Assembly (NCBI GenBank): GCA_002411365.1
Contig: DHSD01000028.1
Location: 1 to 64,000 of the forward strand
Direction: 5' to 3'
Origin: Ruminococcaceae bacterium UBA5295
GTDB taxonomy: Bacteria; Bacillota; Clostridia; Oscillospirales; Acutalibacteraceae
Length of the DNA: 64,000 nt
The notes beneath the pieces are model-generated. The model did no database searches. It saw nothing but the letters and a program-made list of their open reading frames with translations, and was not told the origin of the DNA. Shown here piece by piece: positions 59,036-64,000 of this stretch (its first letter is position 1; every line of letters starts with the position of its first letter). The translations under genes were made by a program, and so were the position numbers.

Positions 59036-59491
59036 ATGGCTGAAATTGCGGTGGTTTATCATTCTGAACATCACGGTAACACAAAGAAACTGCTGGAAGG
59101 AATCGCTGCAGATTACCCAATCGATTTGTTCGACGTGAAAGATGCAGATATTGGGGGCCTTTCAAAATACCGTGCTGTGGGGTTCGCCTCAGGCATTTAC
59201 ATGGGCAGTTTCCATGAGTCGTTGCTGGATTATATAAAAAGGGAACCAAAGCTTCCAAAACAGGCTTTCCTGATATATACGAGCGGGAGCGGCAATGAAA
59301 AGTATGGCAGCGGATTTGCTTCCACGCTGAAAGGATCGGGCGTCAAAGTCCTTGGCATTTATAATTGCCGCGGATTTGATACATATGGGCCGTGGAAACT
59401 GATGGGCGGAATTTCGAAAGGTCACCCTTCCAGTGAAGACATAAAGAACGGCGTGAAGTTTTTACGCAGAATATTGCCGCAGGGCAAATAA
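59036..59491 (+). CDS. Flavodoxin family protein
   Basis: The product is 151 residues. The FMN phosphate loop is Y-H-S-E-H-H-G-N-T-K (near 9-18). A second loop has T-S-G-S-G-N-E (near 82-88). The alternation of strands and helices and the length suit a short-chain flavodoxin or flavodoxin-like electron carrier. ATG 59036 follows GAGGGA at 7 bases. It lies between ruvA and ruvB and is likely on the same transcript, though no functional link is known. Confidence 0.88.
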   Translation: MAEIAVVYHSEHHGNTKKLLEGIAADYPIDLFDVKDADIGGLSKYRAVGFASGIYMGSFHESLLDYIKREPKLPKQAFLIYTSGSGNEKYGSGFASTLKGSGVKVLGIYNCRGFDTYGPWKLMGGISKGHPSSEDIKNGVKFLRRILPQGK

Positions 59492-59536
59492 CAGTTTAAA
59501 AGAGCGGCGTTAGAAGAAAGGCGGCGCAATGTAATA

Positions 59537-60616
59537 TTGAATCAAAATACAGTCAACCCGGAAGATGAGGGAAAAGACGGCTGCGATTTTGAAAACCGCG
59601 TCGTTGCACCTGAATATACGCCTGAAGATGCCGAGGTTGAAAATCCTCTGCGGCCACGCAGGCTTTCCGAATATATAGGGCAGAAAAAAGTGAAGGAAAA
59701 CCTTGCCGTCTTTATCGAGGCGGCAAAGCAGAGAAAAGAATGCCTTGACCATGTCCTGCTTTACGGCCCGCCTGGCGTCGGCAAAACAACGCTTGCGGGG
59801 ATTATTGCAAATGAACTTGGAGTTAACCTGCGCGTTACGTCCGGCCCAGCCGTGGAAAAGCCGGGTGACCTGGCTGCAATACTTACGAACCTTAACCAGG
59901 GGGACGTGCTGTTTATAGATGAGGTGCACCGCCTTTCGAGAAATGTTGAAGAGATAATGTACCCTGCAATGGAGGACTTTGCAATCGATATAATCACCGG
60001 CAAAGGGGAGATGGCGGCTTCTTACCACCTTCCGCTTCCACATTTCACACTTGTTGGGGCGACTACAAGGGCAGGCCAGATAAGCGCGCCGTTACGCGAC
60101 CGTTTCGGCGTAGTACTGCGCCTTGAGCTCTATACCTCACAGGAGCTGGCGCAGATTGTTATGCGAAGCGCTAAAATCCTCAATATACCGATCGAGACGG
60201 ACGGTGCGCTTGAGATAGCCTCGCGCTCGCGCGGCACGCCGCGTGTAGCCAACAGGCTGCTGAAGCGTGTGCGCGATTTTGCGCAGGTAGTTTCCGGGGG
60301 AACCATTACGTGTGAAGCTGCGAAACTTGCGCTTGATCGGCTTGAAATCGACGAGCTCGGCCTTGACGCAAACGATCGCCGCCTGCTTACGGCGCTTATA
60401 AAATATTATAACGGCGGGCCGGTAGGGCTTGAAACGCTTGCCGCTGCCATAGGCGAAGAGGCAATCACAATAGAAGACGTTTATGAACCTTATCTGATGC
60501 AGATAGGCTTCCTGAGCCGGACGCCGCGCGGCCGCTGCGCTACGCATGCAGCGTATGAGCACCTTGGCTTTAAACCCCCGCAGGAAACAGCGCCCGGCCA
60601 GCAGAAATTTTTCTGA
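59537..60616 (+). CDS. ruvB: Holliday junction DNA helicase RuvB
   Basis: The product is 359 residues. RuvB is the AAA+ motor of branch migration. Walker A is G-P-P-G-V-G-K-T-T (near 76-84), Walker B F-I-D-E-V-H-R (near 128-134), sensor G-A-T-T-R-A-G, and S-R-G-T-P-R in the lid. The C-terminal winged-helix domain ends in R-T-P-R-G-R. The start is TTG 59537, with a longer than usual acidic N-terminus. The order is ruvC-ruvA-x-ruvB. Confidence 0.97.
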   Translation: MNQNTVNPEDEGKDGCDFENRVVAPEYTPEDAEVENPLRPRRLSEYIGQKKVKENLAVFIEAAKQRKECLDHVLLYGPPGVGKTTLAGIIANELGVNLRVTSGPAVEKPGDLAAILTNLNQGDVLFIDEVHRLSRNVEEIMYPAMEDFAIDIITGKGEMAASYHLPLPHFTLVGATTRAGQISAPLRDRFGVVLRLELYTSQELAQIVMRSAKILNIPIETDGALEIASRSRGTPRVANRLLKRVRDFAQVVSGGTITCEAAKLALDRLEIDELGLDANDRRLLTALIKYYNGGPVGLETLAAAIGEEAITIEDVYEPYLMQIGFLSRTPRGRCATHAAYEHLGFKPPQETAPGQQKFF

Positions 60617-60704
60617 AAATATCAATGTCAACCGCAAAATAAAAATGGCAGCATAAAAGCTCGTGCCATGAATAATTTATGAGAGTGGGAGTGTTGTAAT
60701 TTCT

Positions 60705-62054
60705 ATGGGCAGATTATTTGGAACGGACGGCGTCCGCGGTGTCGCCAACAGTGAACTTACCTGCGAACTGGCTATGAACATCGGCCGTGCCGCTGCTACA
60801 GTGCTGACCGACAATAACCACAGGCATCCGAGAATACTGATTGGCAAAGATACGAGAATTTCGTCAGATATGCTTGAAGCTGCGATGATTGCCGGCCTTT
60901 GCAGCGTAGGCGCGGATGTTGTCCGCCTAGGGGTAATTCCAACACCGGCTGTGGCTTTTCTCGTCGGCAAATACAAGGCTGATGCGGGTGTGATGCTGAC
61001 GGCATCGCACAACCCGTGTGAGTTCAACGGCATTAAAATTTTCAGCGGTGACGGCTACAAACTGCCCGATGCCCTTGAAGGGCAGATTGAATCCATAGTG
61101 CTCGACCACAGCCAGGAGATGATATGCCCTGTAGGCGGAGATATTGGATGTGTCTCAGAAGCTTCCCATGCGGTGAGGGATTATGTCGACCACATAAAAA
61201 GCACGGTCGCTTTTGCACTCAATGGAATGAAAATCGGCATTGACTGCGCCAACGGCTGCGCAAGTCGCACAGCCAAACAGCTTTTCACCGAGCTTGGCGC
61301 CGAGTGCCATATGACTGCCGATGCCCCGAACGGTGTCAATGTAAATAAAGGCTGCGGTTCAACCCATATTGAGCATCTGAAAGCGTTAGTGGAAGAAAAA
61401 AAGCTCGATGCCGGTGTAGCATTTGACGGTGACGCTGATCGCTGCCTTGCTGTAGACGAGAAGGGCCAGCTTGTTGACGGGGATTTCATCATGGCTATCT
61501 GCGCCACGGATATGAAATCACGCGGCAAGCTTGCAAAGGACGCTGTTGTTGGCACAATAATGACAAATATGGGGCTCGATGTGTTCTGCCGTGAAAACGG
61601 CATGCACTTTGTCGCGACAAAGGTCGGCGACCGCTATGTGCTTGAAAAAATGAGAAAGAGCGGCTATAATTTTGGCGGTGAACAGAGCGGCCATATAATT
61701 TTCCTGGACTTTGCAACAACGGGGGACGGCCAGCTCACGGCGGCACAGCTTTTAAGCCTTGTGCACCGCAGGGAAGCAAAACTTTCGAGTCTTGCAACGC
61801 TTATGGAGCAATACCCGCAGGCTATGGTAAACGTTACAGTCAAGCCAGAAGCAAAGCTGCGTTTTTCGGGCGATGGGGAAGTGCAGAAAGCTGTTAAAAT
61901 GGCGCAGGATGAGCTTGGCGATAACGGGCGCATTGTTGTGCGCCCTTCGGGCACAGAGCCGCTTCTCCGCGTTATGACTGAAGGGAAAGACAAAGACAAA
62001 ATCAAGGGAATTGCCGACTCAGTTGCCGATGTTATAAAAAAGCGCCTGACGTAA
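60705..62054 (+). CDS. glmM: Phosphoglucosamine mutase
   Basis: The product is 449 residues and of normal length. GlmM converts glucosamine-6-phosphate to glucosamine-1-phosphate for UDP-GlcNAc and peptidoglycan. The phosphoserine loop T-A-S-H-N-P (Ser near 101), the metal loop D-G-D-A-D-R (near 241-246), the sugar loop G-G-E-Q-S-G-H and the phosphate loop R-P-S-G-T-E-P (near 405-411) are all present. Confidence 0.97.
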   Translation: MGRLFGTDGVRGVANSELTCELAMNIGRAAATVLTDNNHRHPRILIGKDTRISSDMLEAAMIAGLCSVGADVVRLGVIPTPAVAFLVGKYKADAGVMLTASHNPCEFNGIKIFSGDGYKLPDALEGQIESIVLDHSQEMICPVGGDIGCVSEASHAVRDYVDHIKSTVAFALNGMKIGIDCANGCASRTAKQLFTELGAECHMTADAPNGVNVNKGCGSTHIEHLKALVEEKKLDAGVAFDGDADRCLAVDEKGQLVDGDFIMAICATDMKSRGKLAKDAVVGTIMTNMGLDVFCRENGMHFVATKVGDRYVLEKMRKSGYNFGGEQSGHIIFLDFATTGDGQLTAAQLLSLVHRREAKLSSLATLMEQYPQAMVNVTVKPEAKLRFSGDGEVQKAVKMAQDELGDNGRIVVRPSGTEPLLRVMTEGKDKDKIKGIADSVADVIKKRLT

Positions 62055-62073
62055 TGGCAGGGAAGGAACAGAT

Positions 62074-62937
62074 TTGAGAACATCTCATTGGAAAGACTAC
62101 GAGCTTATAGACACTTCTTCCGGGGAGCGCCTTGAGCGGTGGGGCGATGCTGTGCTTATACGCCCAGACCCTCAGATAATCTGGTCACCGCCTAAAAAGA
62201 ACACATTGTGGCATAAGGCAAACGCAAGGTACCTGCGTTCTTCTTCAGGCGGTGGCCATTGGGAAAAGATACGCCCTCTGCCGCCTGTGTGGAATATACA
62301 TTATGGAAGCCTTACATTCCGTGTAAAAATGATGGGTTTTAAACACACCGGCATTTTTCCGGAGCAGGCGGTAAACTGGGAATTTGCCGTGAAAAAGATA
62401 AAGGATGCCGGCAGGCCTGTAAGCGTTTTGAACCTGTTTGGTTACACCGGTGCTGCAACACTTGCCTGCCTGAGCGCGGGCGCTGCCGTGTGCCATGTTG
62501 ACGCTTCAAAAGGCATGGTGGCATGGGCAAAGGAAAACGCCGAGGAATCCGGCCTTGCCGGCCGGCAGGTGCGCTGGCTTGTGGATGACTGCGGCAAATT
62601 TGTAAAGCGCGAACAGCACCGCGGCCATATGTATGATGCTATAATCATGGACCCGCCGTCTTATGGGCGCGGCCCAAAAGGCGAAACGTGGAAGCTTGAA
62701 GAGCAGCTTTACGCGCTTGTGCAGATGTGTATGCCGGTGCTTTCGCCGCACCCGCTGTTTTTCATGTTGAACTCTTATAGTACAGGCCTTTCGCCTGCTG
62801 TAATGGAATATATGCTTGGACTCACGGTGATGCGTAAATTCGGCGGGAAAATATCTTCAGACGAGATTGGTCTGCCTGTGACGGAAACGGGTCTTGTGCT
62901 CCCATGCGGCAGCACGGCAATATGGCAGTCTGATTGA
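62074..62937 (+). CDS. Class I SAM-dependent methyltransferase (RlmI/YwbD-like)
   Basis: The product is 287 residues. The SAM-binding motif I is [11 protein letters not shown] (near 116-126) and motif IV is [12 protein letters not shown] (near 192-203), which is the pattern of the COG1092 rRNA cytosine-C5 methyltransferases. The N-terminal PUA domain of RlmI is missing, as in the short clostridial relatives. The start is TTG 62074, with GGAAGGA upstream. The target nucleotide is not known. Confidence 0.87.
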   Translation: MRTSHWKDYELIDTSSGERLERWGDAVLIRPDPQIIWSPPKKNTLWHKANARYLRSSSGGGHWEKIRPLPPVWNIHYGSLTFRVKMMGFKHTGIFPEQAVNWEFAVKKIKDAGRPVSVLNLFGYTGAATLACLSAGAAVCHVDASKGMVAWAKENAEESGLAGRQVRWLVDDCGKFVKREQHRGHMYDAIIMDPPSYGRGPKGETWKLEEQLYALVQMCMPVLSPHPLFFMLNSYSTGLSPAVMEYMLGLTVMRKFGGKISSDEIGLPVTETGLVLPCGSTAIWQSD

Positions 62938-62956
62938 ATTTTCGAAAGGACATGCA

Positions 62957-63802
62957 ATGAGCTATATTTCAGCACAAAATGTAACGTTTGCATATGAAAG
63001 CAATGAGGGCGAAGAAAAAGATGAAGTCCTGCACGGCGTTTCCCTCGATATTAAAAAAGGCGAATTCATTGCGCTGCTCGGCCATAACGGCTCAGGAAAA
63101 TCTACGCTGGCAAAGCATCTCAATGCGTTGCTGCTGCCGTGCGGCGGAAAGGTTTACGTCGATGGCCTCGACACAATGGATGAAGCGCTGAAAATCGAAA
63201 TCCGCCGCCGTGTCGGGCTTGTGCTGCAGAATCCGGACAACCAGCTCGTTGCAAGCATTGTTGAAGAGGATGTCGCGTTTGGCCCTGAAAATCTCGGCAT
63301 TGCTCCTCCGGAGATAAGGAAGCGTGTCGATGACGCGCTGAAAGCTGTTGAGATGTATGATTACCGCTTGAGCGCACCGTATAAACTTTCCGGCGGGCAG
63401 AAGCAGCGCATAGCAATCGCGGGCATAATAGCCATGGAGCCCGACTGCATTGTGCTTGACGAGCCGACGGCAATGCTTGATCCGCGCGGCCGCGACGAGG
63501 TGCTGCACACTATCCACAAGCTGAATAAGGAAAATGGTATCACCATAGTGCTCATTACGCATTATATGGATGAGGCCGTCGGTGCAGACCGTGTTGTAAT
63601 TATGGACGAGGGAAAAATCCTGACTCAGGGAACGCCGCGTGAAGTCTTTTCGCAGGTCGAGCTCCTTAAGCAGCATGAGCTCGACGTGCCGCAGGCTACC
63701 GAGCTTGCCTGGCGGCTGCGCAAAGAAGGGTATGACCTTCCGGAATGTGTGCTCAACAGCGATGAATGCGTTGCTGCTCTGGAACCTCTGCTTAATCGAT
63801 AA
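62957..63802 (+). CDS. ecfA1: Energy-coupling factor transporter ATPase EcfA1
   Basis: The product is 281 residues. EcfA1 with EcfA2 and EcfT powers vitamin and metal uptake by exchangeable S components. Walker [10 protein letters not shown] (near 39-47), the Q-loop in V-L-Q-N-P-D-N-Q, signature L-S-G-G-Q-K-Q-R, and Walker [11 protein letters not shown] are present. A helical C-terminal tail follows. ATG 62957 follows GAAAGGA. ecfA2 starts 15 bases later. Confidence 0.95.
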   Translation: MSYISAQNVTFAYESNEGEEKDEVLHGVSLDIKKGEFIALLGHNGSGKSTLAKHLNALLLPCGGKVYVDGLDTMDEALKIEIRRRVGLVLQNPDNQLVASIVEEDVAFGPENLGIAPPEIRKRVDDALKAVEMYDYRLSAPYKLSGGQKQRIAIAGIIAMEPDCIVLDEPTAMLDPRGRDEVLHTIHKLNKENGITIVLITHYMDEAVGADRVVIMDEGKILTQGTPREVFSQVELLKQHELDVPQATELAWRLRKEGYDLPECVLNSDECVAALEPLLNR

Positions 63803-63817
63803 ACTTGGGAGAATTTG

Positions 63818-64000
63818 ATGTTTGTCATTGAAACAAAAAACCTCACTTATACCTATGGTGCTGGGACACCATTTGAAAAAACAGCCGTTGATAATGTCAG
63901 CATTGGTGTGAAAAAAGGGGAATTTCTCGGCATTATAGGCCATACCGGTTCGGGAAAATCTACATTTATCCAAACCCTTAACGGCCTCCTTCGCCCAACT
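63818..64000 (+). CDS. ecfA2: EcfA2 ATPase, N-terminal part (runs off window)
   Basis: ATG 63818 with TGGGAG upstream opens a frame that stays open to the window end (61 codons). It starts with [12 protein letters not shown], has the insert G-T-P-F-E-K-T-A common in EcfA2, and shows Walker [10 protein letters not shown] (near 43-51). The place after ecfA1 fits; ecfT is expected next. Confidence 0.93.
   Translation, partial: MFVIETKNLTYTYGAGTPFEKTAVDNVSIGVKKGEFLGIIGHTGSGKSTFIQTLNGLLRPT

Noticed and set aside
1..64000. CRISPR array
   Set aside because: No regularly spaced direct repeats and no cas genes were seen.
1..64000. rRNA operon or replication origin
   Set aside because: No 16S/23S sequence, DnaA-box cluster or dnaA/dnaN genes were seen in the window.

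Overview
The window comes from the chromosome of a spore-forming, anaerobic, Gram-positive Clostridia-type bacterium, most like the Ruminococcaceae/Oscillospirales. The grounds are: T-box leaders on alaS and thrS; the rny-ymdB-spoVS and fakA-recG blocks in the Bacillota manner; spoVS and a SpoIIQ-like peptidase; ThyX in place of ThyA; [FeFe]-hydrogenase maturases; many TTG and GTG starts behind strong ribosome-binding sites; and an ECF-transporter ATPase pair. The genus cannot be fixed from the sequence alone.

Layout. Bases 1-5050 are an accessory region. They hold the tail of a repeat-containing protein, two small unknown genes, a serine recombinase broken into a C-terminal piece (1282-2628) and a separate N-terminal piece downstream (3794-4012), an AT-rich orphan gene between them, and a Cys-rich gene on the minus strand with a sigma-K-like promoter. 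Bases 5130-7041 carry a minus-strand macrodomain/DUF1848 pair and a small YdeI-like gene. Bases 7233-14963 form a plus-strand run: thyX, tmk, a GNAT protein, a DJ-1 protein, a 5-formyl-THF cyclo-ligase, mltG, a U32/TrhP protein and a penicillin-binding protein. Bases 14988-22877 hold a T-box leader, alaS, a HIT protein, a phosphoribosyltransferase, comEC, holA and rnmV. rpsB-tsf follow with a structured leader, then a 0.8 kb gene-free stretch that ends in the thrS T-box and thrS. Bases 27464-28871 are an AT-rich island with a truncated holin-like gene beside tRNA-Thr and tRNA-Tyr. Then come a DUF951 gene, prfA, tsaC/sua5, coaE, a lytic transglycosylase and an M18 aminopeptidase.

The most unusual region is 34554-40886. 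A consensus promoter and a leader RNA that ends in an intrinsic terminator precede hydE, a TM1266-type gene, a NifH-like ATPase, two divergent nitrogenase component-1-like subunits and hydF. A nitrogenase-like reductase is therefore enclosed by two hydrogenase H-cluster maturases, with no hydG, nifB or nifEN in the window. The component-1 subunits keep only part of the P-cluster cysteine set. I read this as a candidate uncharacterised nitrogenase-like system that shares or borrows HydE/HydF chemistry.

After a flippase gene, 42393-49160 is a minus-strand block: recG and fakA (with a leader terminator), spoVS, ymdB and rny. Bases 49516-54064 encode a complete UrtABCDE-type ABC transporter with no urease beside it. 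A NodB deacetylase, a Usp-like protein, a SpoIIQ-like M23 protein with a sigma-F-like promoter, and mtnN follow. The right end holds ruvC-ruvA-flavodoxin-ruvB, glmM, a class I methyltransferase, ecfA1 and the start of ecfA2, which runs off the window.
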